From Nostocoides sp. (GTDB taxonomy: Bacteria > Actinomycetota > Actinomycetes > Actinomycetales > Dermatophilaceae), in the NCBI GenBank assembly GCA_016716625.1, contig JADJVJ010000001.1, forward strand, positions 744,001-808,000: a stretch of 64,000 bases of DNA, in the 5' to 3' direction. Shown here in pieces: positions 16,743 through 24,221 of this stretch. The notes under the pieces were generated by a model. The model was given only the letters and a program-made list of their open reading frames with translations, was not told the origin of the DNA and did no database searches. Position 1 is the stretch's first letter. Every line of letters starts with the position of its first letter. The translations under genes were made by a program, and so were the position numbers.

Positions 16743-19430
16743 TTAGCGGGTGTCGCTGCTCGCTGCGACCACCGCACGGCCGGCCTCGAGCCGGGCTACC
16801 GGCACGCGGAACGGGGAGCAGGAGACGTAGTCGAGCTTGCGTTCCTCGAAGAAGTGCACCGACTCCGGGTCGCCGCCGTGTTCGCCGCAGACCCCGACCT
16901 TGAGGCCCGGCTTGGTTTTGCGGCCCTCGTCGGTGCCGATCCGCACGAGCCGACCGACGCCGAAGCGGTCAATGGTCTCGAACGGGGACACCCCGAGGAT
17001 GCCGGCTTCCATGTAGCGGGAGAAGAAGCTCGACTCGACGTCGTCGCGGGAGAAGCCCCACGTGGTCTGGGTGAGGTCGTTGGTCCCGAAGGAGAAGAAG
17101 TCTGCGGCCTCGGCGATCTCGCCGGCCGTCAGGGCGGCCCGCGGCAACTCGATCATCGTCCCGACGAGGTGGTCGAGGTGGACCGAGTGGGCCACCCGGG
17201 CCTCGTGCGCCGCGGCGTCGATCTCGACCCGGATGTTGCGCAGTTCCTCGACCGAGCCGACGAGCGGAACCATGATCTCCGGGCGGGCGGACTTACCCGA
17301 GCCGGCAACGATGGCGGCGGCCTCGAGGATGGCCTGCGACTGCATCTCGAAGAGGCCGGGGATGGCAATGCCGAGCCGGACCCCGCGGAGTCCGAGCATG
17401 GGGTTCTGCTCGTGGAGGCGCTGGACGGCGAGCAGGAGAAGTTCGTCCTTGGCGACCTCATGGCCGCGGGCCTGGGCGAGGGCCACCTTGACCGACAGGT
17501 CGGTGATGTCCGGGAGGAACTCGTGCAGCGGCGGGTCGAGCAGCCGGATCGTCACCGGCAGGCCCTCCATGGCCTCGAAGATCTCGACAAAGTCGGCGCG
17601 CTGCAGGGGCAGCAACTCGGTGAAGACCTCATCGCGTTCATCCTGGGTTTCGGCAAGGATGAGCCGTTCCACAAGCTCACGGCGCTCCCCGAGGAACATG
17701 TGCTCGGTCCGGCAGAGGCCGATCCCCTGAGCTCCGAACCGTCGGGCGCGCGCCGCGTCCTCGGCGTTGTCGGCGTTCGCCCGGACGGCGAGCCGCCGCC
17801 GGGAGTCAGCGACCTGCATGAGCCGGTCGACGGCAGCCACGAGTGGCCCACCGCTCTCCACACTCACTGTGCCCTCGAAGTACTGCACGACGGGTGAGGG
17901 CTTGACAGCGACCTCACCGGCGAAGATCTCCCCTGAGGTCCCGTCGATCGAGATGGTGTCACCCTCCTGGATGATCGTCCCATCGGGAGCGACGAACCGC
18001 TTCTTCTTCGTGTTGACGTCGATGGCCTCGGCGCCACACACGCAGGTGCGGCCCATGCCGCGGGCGACGACGGCGGCGTGTGAGGTCTTCCCGCCGCGGG
18101 AGGTGAGGATGCCCTGGGCGGCAACCATCCCGTGCAGGTCGTCGGGGTTGGTCTCGCGGCGCACGAGGATGACGGGGGTACCCTCCTCGGCGAGCCGAAC
18201 CGCGGTGTCGGAGTCAAACACCGCCTGGCCGACGGCGGCGCCGGGGGAGGCGCTCATGCCGACTGCCAGCGGCTTCTGCCCGCTCGAGTTGTCGAAGTGC
18301 GGGAACATGAGCTTGGCGAGTTGCTCGCCGGTGACCCGGGCGAGCGCCTCGTCCTCACTGATCTTGCCCTCGTCGAGCAGGTCGACCGCGATCCGGAAGG
18401 CGGCCTCCGCGGTCCGCTTTCCGACCCGGGTCTGCAGCATGTAGAGGGTGCCGTCCTCGACGGTGAACTCGATGTCGCACATGTCCCGGTAGTGGTCCTC
18501 GAGCCGCTGCATGATGCCGAGCAGCTCGTGGTAACTCGTGGAGTCGAGGCCCTCGAGGTCGGTCAGGCTCAAGGTGTTCCGGATGCCGGCGACGACGTCC
18601 TCCCCCTGAGCGTTCTGAAGGTAGTCGCCATACACGCCCTGCTCACCGGTGGCCGGGTCACGGGTGAAGGCGACGCCCGAGCCACTGGTCATCCCGGTGT
18701 TGCCGAAGGCCATCATCTGCACGTTGACGGCGGTGCCCAGGTCGGCCGGGATGCGTTCGCGGCGGCGGTAGAGGATGGCACGCTCGGAGTTCCAGGAGCT
18801 GAACACGGCGACGACTGCCCCGATGAGCTGCGCACGAGGGTCCTGGGGGAACGGGGCGCCGGACTCACGCTCGATGATCTCTGCGTATGTCGTGACGAGG
18901 CCCTGCAGGTCGCTCGCGTCGAGGTCGAGGTCGCCGGTGACACCCTTGGCTTCCTTGACCGTGTCCATCGCGCCTTCGAAGAGGTCCCCGTCGAGCCCGA
19001 GCACGGTCTTGCCGTACATCTGCATGAGGCGGCGGTAGGAGTCCCAGGCGAATCGCGGGTTGCCCGTGCGCTCGGCGAGGCCGTGGACGGAAGTGTTGTT
19101 GAGCCCGATGTTGAGAACGGTCTCCATCATCCCGGGCATGGAGAACTTCGCTCCGCTGCGCACCGAGACCAGCAGCGGGTCATGGGCATCGCCAAGAGTC
19201 CGGCCGACGGCCGATTCCAGGCTGCTCAAGTGCTCGGCGATCTCGGCCTCGAGGCCCGCGGGCAGCTCCCCGTGTTCGAGGAAGGCGCGACAGGCCTGCG
19301 TGGTGATCGTGAAGCCGGGCGGCACGGGGATGCCGAGCCGAGTCATCTCGGCGAGATTGGCGCCCTTACCCCCCAGCAAATCCTTCTGGTCCATACTTCC
19401 GGTGGCGAAGTCATAGACGAGCGGTGCCAT
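16743..19430 (-). CDS. ppdK: Pyruvate, phosphate dikinase
   Basis: An 895-aa enzyme interconverting pyruvate, ATP and Pi with PEP, AMP and PPi. The N-terminal ATP-grasp part (GGKGANLAEMTRLGIPVPPGF), the central swivelling domain with catalytic His in GGKTSHAAVVARG, and the C-terminal TIM barrel with the catalytic Cys in CGEHGGDP are all present, and length is normal. The ATG start follows a strong GAGGAGG site. With pyc nearby it controls the PEP-pyruvate-oxaloacetate node. Two small genes lie upstream on the same strand. Confidence 0.97.
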   Translation of the reverse strand: MAPLVYDFATGSMDQKDLLGGKGANLAEMTRLGIPVPPGFTITTQACRAFLEHGELPAGLEAEIAEHLSSLESAVGRTLGDAHDPLLVSVRSGAKFSMPGMMETVLNIGLNNTSVHGLAERTGNPRFAWDSYRRLMQMYGKTVLGLDGDLFEGAMDTVKEAKGVTGDLDLDASDLQGLVTTYAEIIERESGAPFPQDPRAQLIGAVVAVFSSWNSERAILYRRRERIPADLGTAVNVQMMAFGNTGMTSGSGVAFTRDPATGEQGVYGDYLQNAQGEDVVAGIRNTLSLTDLEGLDSTSYHELLGIMQRLEDHYRDMCDIEFTVEDGTLYMLQTRVGKRTAEAAFRIAVDLLDEGKISEDEALARVTGEQLAKLMFPHFDNSSGQKPLAVGMSASPGAAVGQAVFDSDTAVRLAEEGTPVILVRRETNPDDLHGMVAAQGILTSRGGKTSHAAVVARGMGRTCVCGAEAIDVNTKKKRFVAPDGTIIQEGDTISIDGTSGEIFAGEVAVKPSPVVQYFEGTVSVESGGPLVAAVDRLMQVADSRRRLAVRANADNAEDAARARRFGAQGIGLCRTEHMFLGERRELVERLILAETQDERDEVFTELLPLQRADFVEIFEAMEGLPVTIRLLDPPLHEFLPDITDLSVKVALAQARGHEVAKDELLLLAVQRLHEQNPMLGLRGVRLGIAIPGLFEMQSQAILEAAAIVAGSGKSARPEIMVPLVGSVEELRNIRVEIDAAAHEARVAHSVHLDHLVGTMIELPRAALTAGEIAEAADFFSFGTNDLTQTTWGFSRDDVESSFFSRYMEAGILGVSPFETIDRFGVGRLVRIGTDEGRKTKPGLKVGVCGEHGGDPESVHFFEERKLDYVSCSPFRVPVARLEAGRAVVAASSDTR

Positions 19431-19520
19431 GCGGGGGCCTCCTCGGCGCGAGTTCTTAGTTCTCGATTTTCAGAGTAGACCTGTCCAAGGGGTGCTGCCG
19501 ACCACGTCCCTCGCGGGGGG

Positions 19521-20156
19521 TCAGCGGGGAGCGCGGGAGGCCTCCGGGATATCGAGCTCGAGCCGGTCGCCTACCGCCCGAGCACCCAACTTGGCGTAGT
19601 ACGGCGCAACCATGGCCGAGGGGGTCAGGGCGGTGCGAATTCCCTTGCGGGCCAGGGGTCCCGCCTCTCCGAACATGAACTTTCCCGGAGCGATGTCACG
19701 GAAGCGTTCGGTGACGTAGTCGAGCTCGATCTCGACCCGACCCGGTCCCACGTCACGCGCGACGGTCACCCCGGCGGTCTCGTCGCCTCGTTGAATGAGA
19801 TAGGCGACACGTCCGGGCTGGGCCTGGCCGGAGAATGCGGGGAAGAACGTCGCGATGTCAGCGGCATGCGCGTGCAGGAAATGCTGCAGGTACGGGGAGT
19901 CTGCGGGCACCTCGATGACGGCGTAAGCCCCGGATTCGGGGGACTCGCGGAGCATCTTGACGATGAAGTAGACGTTGATGAGCGCCAGGACGATGTTCAT
20001 CCCGACCATCGGCCACACGGCGAGCATGGCGTTGAAGACGGTGAGGATGATGCACGCGATCGTGTTGAGGACGCGCAGGCGGAGCATCCGAGCCTGGAGG
20101 AGCGAAAAGACCAGGAGCGCGGAGCCGAACCAGCCCAGGGCATCGAGCCAGGACAT
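19521..20156 (-). CDS. YgjV-like inner-membrane protein
   Basis: A 211-aa protein with three hydrophobic helices in the first ~75 residues (LGWFGSALLVFSLLQ, LNTIACIILTVFNAML, VGMNIVLALINVYFIVKML), the pattern of YgjV-type proteins. A soluble alpha/beta domain of ~130 residues follows, with no motif I recognise. Function is unknown. It overlaps the upstream SIMPL gene by one base, so the two form a pair, and ppdK follows after 90 bases. Confidence 0.7.
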   Translation of the reverse strand: MSWLDALGWFGSALLVFSLLQARMLRLRVLNTIACIILTVFNAMLAVWPMVGMNIVLALINVYFIVKMLRESPESGAYAVIEVPADSPYLQHFLHAHAADIATFFPAFSGQAQPGRVAYLIQRGDETAGVTVARDVGPGRVEIELDYVTERFRDIAPGKFMFGEAGPLARKGIRTALTPSAMVAPYYAKLGARAVGDRLELDIPEASRAPR

Positions 20157-20779
20157 CAGCGGAGGCCGAACCGGACCGCGACCGACGCCGTGACGGTGGA
20201 CTCGCCGCCCTCGACCGGCATCGAGCCGGCGGACATCTCCGCCATGGCGGTGCGGTAGGCCTTGGGGCTGGGCGCCATCGCCCCGCCTGCTTCCTGGACC
20301 CGCAGAACCTCACCGAGCTCGCGCCCGGCGTGGCCGGCATACTCCAGGGCCTTGGCCCGGGCGTCCTCGAAGGCGGCGGCGCGCGCCTGGGTGAGCAGGG
20401 CGGTGGTGTCGGCCACCTTGAGGCTCACCGAGTCCAGGCCGAAAGCGTTGCCGGTGCTCCGTGCGAGGTCGGAGATGATGTCGCCGACGTGCTCCCGGTC
20501 GCGGACCGCGAGGCGGAGCAGGTGGTATGCCGTGTAGCCGACGACCTTCTGGCCGGTGCCGTCCCAGCGCTGATTGACCCCGATCCCGGTGCTCTGCCGG
20601 TCGGCCTCGGTGATGCCGCGTTCATTGGCTACCGCGAGGGCGGCCGTCACCGCCGCGGTGCAGCCTTCGAGCGCGGTCGCGACATCGCGCCCGTCGCAGG
20701 AGAACCGCGTGTCGAGGACGACGACGTCGGGAGTTCCCGCGCTCATCCCCGACCCGATGACGTCGATGTGTTCACCCAT
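20156..20779 (-). CDS. SIMPL-domain (DUF541) protein
   Basis: A 207-aa protein matching the SIMPL family: an N-terminal strand IDVIGSGMSAGTPDVVVLD, a central repeat of helices with DRQSTGIGVNQRW and VVGYTAYHLLRLAVRDRE, and the C-terminal ESTVTASVAVRF strand. No signal peptide is seen, unlike many Gram-negative members. Family members form ring-like oligomers; their role is unclear. A TACAGT -10 box six bases before the ATG suggests a leaderless start. Confidence 0.82.
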   Translation of the reverse strand: MGEHIDVIGSGMSAGTPDVVVLDTRFSCDGRDVATALEGCTAAVTAALAVANERGITEADRQSTGIGVNQRWDGTGQKVVGYTAYHLLRLAVRDREHVGDIISDLARSTGNAFGLDSVSLKVADTTALLTQARAAAFEDARAKALEYAGHAGRELGEVLRVQEAGGAMAPSPKAYRTAMAEMSAGSMPVEGGESTVTASVAVRFGLR

Positions 20780-20785
20780 GCGGAC

Positions 20786-20791
20786 ACTGTA
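20786..20791 (-). promoter_or_regulatory. -10 box (TACAGT) of the SIMPL-domain gene, leaderless
   Basis: TACAGT on the minus strand is followed by six bases and then the ATG at 20779. Confidence 0.5.
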
Positions 20792-20804
20792 GTGGCGGGC
20801 GTCG

Positions 20805-20810
20805 TAGGGT
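20805..20810 (+). promoter_or_regulatory. -10 box (TAGGGT) of the VanZ-like gene, leaderless
   Basis: TAGGGT followed by seven bases and the ATG at 20818. It lies within 20 bases of the divergent SIMPL-gene promoter, so the two promoters overlap back to back. Confidence 0.55.
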
Positions 20811-20817
20811 CATCGGC

Positions 20818-21318
20818 ATGGCGCGTCCACTCCTCCCGCCGGTCCGCCGGGGTGGTCTTTGGCGCCCGCTCGGCATGGGACTGCTCGCGCTCTCGGTGGC
20901 CGTGCAGTTGTTCGTGCTCTACCGACCCAGGGTGGGTGGGACGCCGCCCTTCCCGTATGCCGACAAGGTCGTGCACCTGGTCATCTTCGCCCTCCCGGTC
21001 GTCCTCGCGGTGGCCGCGGGCCTCGGGGTGCGCGCGGTGGCCGTCGTGGCCGCCGCCCATGCTCCGGTATCGGAGACGATCCAGCACTTCTTCGTCGAGG
21101 GACGGTCCGGGGACGTGGCCGATGTCGCAGCCGACCTCGTCGGGGTTGGGGTCGGGATCCTGGTAGTCTGGGGTGTTCACCGTCTTGGGATTCGCGATCG
21201 ACAAGGCGCAACCCTGTCGATGACTATGAGGACGGCACCACATCATGCCCAAGACCCCCGGGGCACCCAAGAAACCGCGCTGGACGCCAGCGCAGAAGGC
21301 CAAAGCAAAGGCCCGTAA
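20818..21318 (+). CDS. VanZ-like membrane protein
   Basis: A 166-aa protein with four hydrophobic segments and the VanZ-type pattern ADKVVHLVIFALPV and SETIQHFFVEGRSGDVADVAADLVG (Glu/Gln and Asp motifs at the membrane face). VanZ proteins are membrane proteins; the founding member raises teicoplanin resistance, but most are of unknown role. Its last 25 codons overlap the next gene by 74 bases in another frame, and the tail after residue ~140 is hydrophilic and unlike the family, so the overlap region may be a read-on extension. Confidence 0.75.
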   Translation: MARPLLPPVRRGGLWRPLGMGLLALSVAVQLFVLYRPRVGGTPPFPYADKVVHLVIFALPVVLAVAAGLGVRAVAVVAAAHAPVSETIQHFFVEGRSGDVADVAADLVGVGVGILVVWGVHRLGIRDRQGATLSMTMRTAPHHAQDPRGTQETALDASAEGQSKGP

Positions 21319-23245
21319 GACCAAGAGCTCGCCGAGCGCCGGCGGGTTCGCGCGCGCCGAGCGGCCCCGCCGCGATGATGACCGGCCGCGCCGTTTCGAG
21401 AGCCGGGATGACCGGCCGAAGCGGTTTGAGAGTCGGGATGACCGGCCGCGCCGTTTCGAGAGTCGGGATGACCGGCCGAAGCGGTTTGAGAGTCGGGATG
21501 ACCGGCCGAAGCGGTTTGAGAGTCGGGATGACCGGCCGCGCCGTTTCGAGAGCCGGGATGACCGGCCGAAGCGGTTTGAGAGTCGGGATGACCGGCCGCG
21601 CCGTTTCGAGAGCCGGGACGATCGGCCGAAGCGGTTTGAGAGTCGGGACGACCGGCCGCGCCGTTTCGAGAGTCGGGATGACCGGCCGAAGCGTTATGAC
21701 AGTCGGGACGACCGGCCGCGCCGCTTCGACTCCCGCGACGACGGGCCCCGCCGCCCCCGTCGGAGTTCCCACGGTGAGCGCACGCACGCCGTTCACCGGC
21801 ACCCGCGACCCGAGCCGCGTCGTGCCTTCGAGGACGCCGAGGCGGCCCGCGCCGAGGCCGACACCTGGACGACATACACGGCGTCGGCCAAGGGTGGCCC
21901 CGCTGAGGTGACCGCCGACAACGGCTTCGCCGGGCTCGGCTTGGCCGACCGGCTCGTCGAGCGGCTTGCCCGCGACGGGATCACCGACCCGTTCCCCATC
22001 CAGGCCGCGACGATCCCGGATGCCCTGGCCGGCCGAGACGTCCTCGGTCGTGGCCGGACCGGTTCCGGGAAGACCCTCGCCTTCGGCCTGCCGACCATCT
22101 CGCGGCTCGTCGAGCAGGACCGCCGGGCCCAACCGACCCGGCCACGCGCGCTCATCCTGGTACCGACCCGCGAGCTCGCCATGCAGGTGAGCGACGCCCT
22201 CCAGCCCTTCGTCCACGTCAGCGGGCTCTCTCACCGGCTTGTCGCTGGTGGCCTCAGCTATGAACCGCAGATCTCTGCCCTGCGGCGGGGAGTCGATCTG
22301 CTCATTGCCACCCCGGGCCGGCTTCAAGACCTCCTTGAGCGCGGCGCGGTCCACCTCGACGACGTCGAGGTGACCATCCTCGACGAGGCCGACCACATGG
22401 CTGACATGGGCTTCCTCCCCGAGGTCACCGCCATCCTCGACCTCATCCCCGACGGCGGTCAGCGGCTGCTCTTCTCGGCGACCCTCGACCGCGGCGTCGA
22501 CACCCTCGTCGAGCGCTACCTTGTCGACCCGGTGACCCACAGCGTCGACGAGGCCCAGGCCGCGGTGACGACGATGAGCCACCACGTTCTTCTGATCGAC
22601 CCGCAGGAGAAGAAGGCGCTCACCGCCCAGCTCGCCTGCAGATCGGGGCGGGTCATCATCTTTGCCCGCACCCAACTCGGCGCTGACCGTATCGCCGGGG
22701 AGCTCCGCGAGCGCGGCGTCCTCGCTGCTGCCCTGCACGGCGGCCTCACCCAGGCCGTGCGGAACCGGGTGCTCGGGGCGTTCCGGGACAACACCATCCC
22801 GGTGCTTGTCGCGACCGACGTCGCGGCCCGCGGGATCCACGTCGACGAGGTCTCCCTCGTCCTTCAGGTCGACCCGCCGCGCGACCACAAGGACTACCTG
22901 CACCGCTCGGGCCGGACGGCGCGAGCCGGCGAGGAAGGCACCGTCGTCATGTTTGCGCTCCCGCACCAGCGCGGCATGGTGACCAAGCTCGTCCAGCAGG
23001 CCGGTGCTGACGCCACGATCACTCGAACGACCTCCGATGACGCGACCATCCGCTCCCTTGGTGGTCAGATGCCTAGTGGCGAGCCGGTGCCCGACGATGC
23101 CTGGCGGCCGATCCTCGAAGGCCGGCGCACCCAGCGCGGCGGTCCCCGGGGGCATCGAGGCCCGCGCGTCCCCCGCGAAGGCGGTCGGCCGCGTCGAAGC
23201 CCCGGCCCCGAGCGGCGCCCGCGTCGCGGCACAATGGGGGAGTGA
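21245..23245 (+). CDS. DEAD-box RNA helicase with N-terminal tandem repeats
   Basis: A 666-aa ATP-dependent RNA helicase. Residues 1-40 are Lys/Arg-rich. Residues ~45-164 are twelve copies of a ten-residue unit DDRP(R/K)RFESR. The helicase core follows from ~220: Q motif (FPIQAATIPDAL), Walker A GRTGSGKT, PTRELAMQ, TPGRLQDL, DEAD in ILDEADHMADMG, SAT, and the C-terminal motifs VATDVAARGIHV and HRSGRTARAG, so all core motifs are intact. The charged repeats and an Arg/Gly/Pro-rich tail probably bind RNA or drive condensate formation (inference). It overlaps the YqgE gene downstream by GTGA. Confidence 0.95.
   Translation: MPKTPGAPKKPRWTPAQKAKAKARKTKSSPSAGGFARAERPRRDDDRPRRFESRDDRPKRFESRDDRPRRFESRDDRPKRFESRDDRPKRFESRDDRPRRFESRDDRPKRFESRDDRPRRFESRDDRPKRFESRDDRPRRFESRDDRPKRYDSRDDRPRRFDSRDDGPRRPRRSSHGERTHAVHRHPRPEPRRAFEDAEAARAEADTWTTYTASAKGGPAEVTADNGFAGLGLADRLVERLARDGITDPFPIQAATIPDALAGRDVLGRGRTGSGKTLAFGLPTISRLVEQDRRAQPTRPRALILVPTRELAMQVSDALQPFVHVSGLSHRLVAGGLSYEPQISALRRGVDLLIATPGRLQDLLERGAVHLDDVEVTILDEADHMADMGFLPEVTAILDLIPDGGQRLLFSATLDRGVDTLVERYLVDPVTHSVDEAQAAVTTMSHHVLLIDPQEKKALTAQLACRSGRVIIFARTQLGADRIAGELRERGVLAAALHGGLTQAVRNRVLGAFRDNTIPVLVATDVAARGIHVDEVSLVLQVDPPRDHKDYLHRSGRTARAGEEGTVVMFALPHQRGMVTKLVQQAGADATITRTTSDDATIRSLGGQMPSGEPVPDDAWRPILEGRRTQRGGPRGHRGPRVPREGGRPRRSPGPERRPRRGTMGE
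21377..21736 (+). repeat. Twelve-copy 30-bp tandem repeat inside the helicase gene
   Basis: Twelve adjacent 30-base units encode DDRPRRFESR or DDRPKRFESR. The R/K variants mostly alternate (order R K R K K R K R K R K R). Units 1-10 are nearly identical in DNA, while units 11 and 12 (RYDSR, RFDSR) have diverged. The repeat leaves all frames of both strands open. Confidence 0.97.
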
Positions 23246-23796
23246 GCAGTTCGACCGCCGGTCGGCTCCTCGTCGCGACTCCGCAGATCGAGGAGGGCAT
23301 CTTCGCGCGCAGCGTGATCCTCGTCCTCGGCCACGACGACACCGGAGCCCAGGGCGTCGTGCTCAATGTGCCGACCGAGGCTGCCGTCGACGCCATACTC
23401 CCGGGCTGGGGGGCGTACGCGAGTTCCCCGGGCAGCGTCTTCCACGGCGGACCCGTCGCGGTGGATACCGCGATCGGACTGGTCCGGATGCCCGGGTTGG
23501 CGACCTCCGATGCCGTGCAGCGGCTCTTCGGGGCCACCGGGATCGTCGACCTCGATTCGCCACCGGCGGAGACCCTGGCGGCCGCAACCGGGCTGCGGGT
23601 GTTCGTCGGCTATGCCGGCTGGTCACCGGCCCAACTCGATGGCGAGATCGCGACCGGAAGTTGGTACGTCGTCGACGCCGAGTCCTCCGACGCCTTCAGC
23701 GACACCCCAGAGGTGCTCTGGAGCCAGGTCCTCGCCCGCCAGGGCGCCCCGCTTGCCTGGATGGCGACCTATCCCGCCGACCCGGCGCTCAACTGA
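23242..23796 (+). CDS. YqgE/AlgH family protein (UPF0301)
   Basis: A 184-aa protein matching the YqgE/AlgH fold: the N-terminal AGRLLVATPQIEEGIFARSV, GAQGVVLNVPT, then VFHGGPV and VFVGYAGWSPAQLDGEI, all conserved in the family. Length is normal. The molecular function is not established; AlgH was once described as a transcriptional regulator in Pseudomonas. It starts on a GTG overlapping the helicase stop, implying co-translation. Confidence 0.92.
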   Translation: MSSSTAGRLLVATPQIEEGIFARSVILVLGHDDTGAQGVVLNVPTEAAVDAILPGWGAYASSPGSVFHGGPVAVDTAIGLVRMPGLATSDAVQRLFGATGIVDLDSPPAETLAAATGLRVFVGYAGWSPAQLDGEIATGSWYVVDAESSDAFSDTPEVLWSQVLARQGAPLAWMATYPADPALN

Positions 23797-23816
23797 ACAC
23801 CGAGAACTCAGATCCG

Positions 23817-23822
23817 TAGACT
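23817..23822 (+). promoter_or_regulatory. -10 box (TAGACT) of the DUF3039 gene, leaderless
   Basis: TAGACT is followed by seven bases and the ATG at 23830. Confidence 0.6.
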
Positions 23823-23829
23823 CCTCCCC

Positions 23830-24120
23830 ATGAGCGCTGTCCACGGATCCCTCGACGAGCCCCTCGGACCATCGCCGGGCACGAGCGTCCTCGAGCGGAC
23901 CGAGCCCGTGACGATCCCGGTCGAGCCGGGGGACCACGAGCGGTTCTCGCACTACGTCCGCAAGGAGAAGATCGTCGAGAGTGCGGTCATGGGGACCCCC
24001 GTGGTGGCGCTGTGCGGCAAGGTCTGGGTTCCCGGGCGCGATCCAGAGAAGTTCCCGGTGTGCCCCACCTGCAAGGAGATCTACGACGGGCTGCGGGCAC
24101 CGCAAGACGGCGAGGAGTAG
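23830..24120 (+). CDS. DUF3039 protein
   Basis: A 96-aa soluble protein of the actinobacterial DUF3039 family. It shows HYVRKEKIVES, VVALCGKVWVPGRDPEKFPVCPTCKEIYD. One Cys in CGK and a CPTC pair could bind zinc, a rubredoxin-knuckle-like arrangement (inference). Function is unknown. It has its own leaderless promoter and is closed by a strong hairpin. Confidence 0.88.
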   Translation: MSAVHGSLDEPLGPSPGTSVLERTEPVTIPVEPGDHERFSHYVRKEKIVESAVMGTPVVALCGKVWVPGRDPEKFPVCPTCKEIYDGLRAPQDGEE

Positions 24121-24152
24121 CCGCTCCGGCGAGCCGAGCCCTATCACGCCCC

Positions 24153-24181
24153 AGGGCCCCGACCGAAGATGTCGGGGCCCT
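24153..24181 (+). terminator. Hairpin terminator after the DUF3039 gene
   Basis: An 11-bp perfect stem (AGGGCCCCGAC, 24153-24163, with its complement 24171-24181) encloses a seven-base loop. Only a short T-rich stretch follows (TTGGG), as is common for actinobacterial terminators. Confidence 0.75.
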
Positions 24182-24221
24182 TGGGCATGTCGCCGCAGAC
24201 CTGGTTATGGTGGCCGTCCCC

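Noticed and set aside
21377..21736. Possible CRISPR array
   Set aside because: The 30-base units are directly adjacent with no spacers and are in frame inside a helicase gene.
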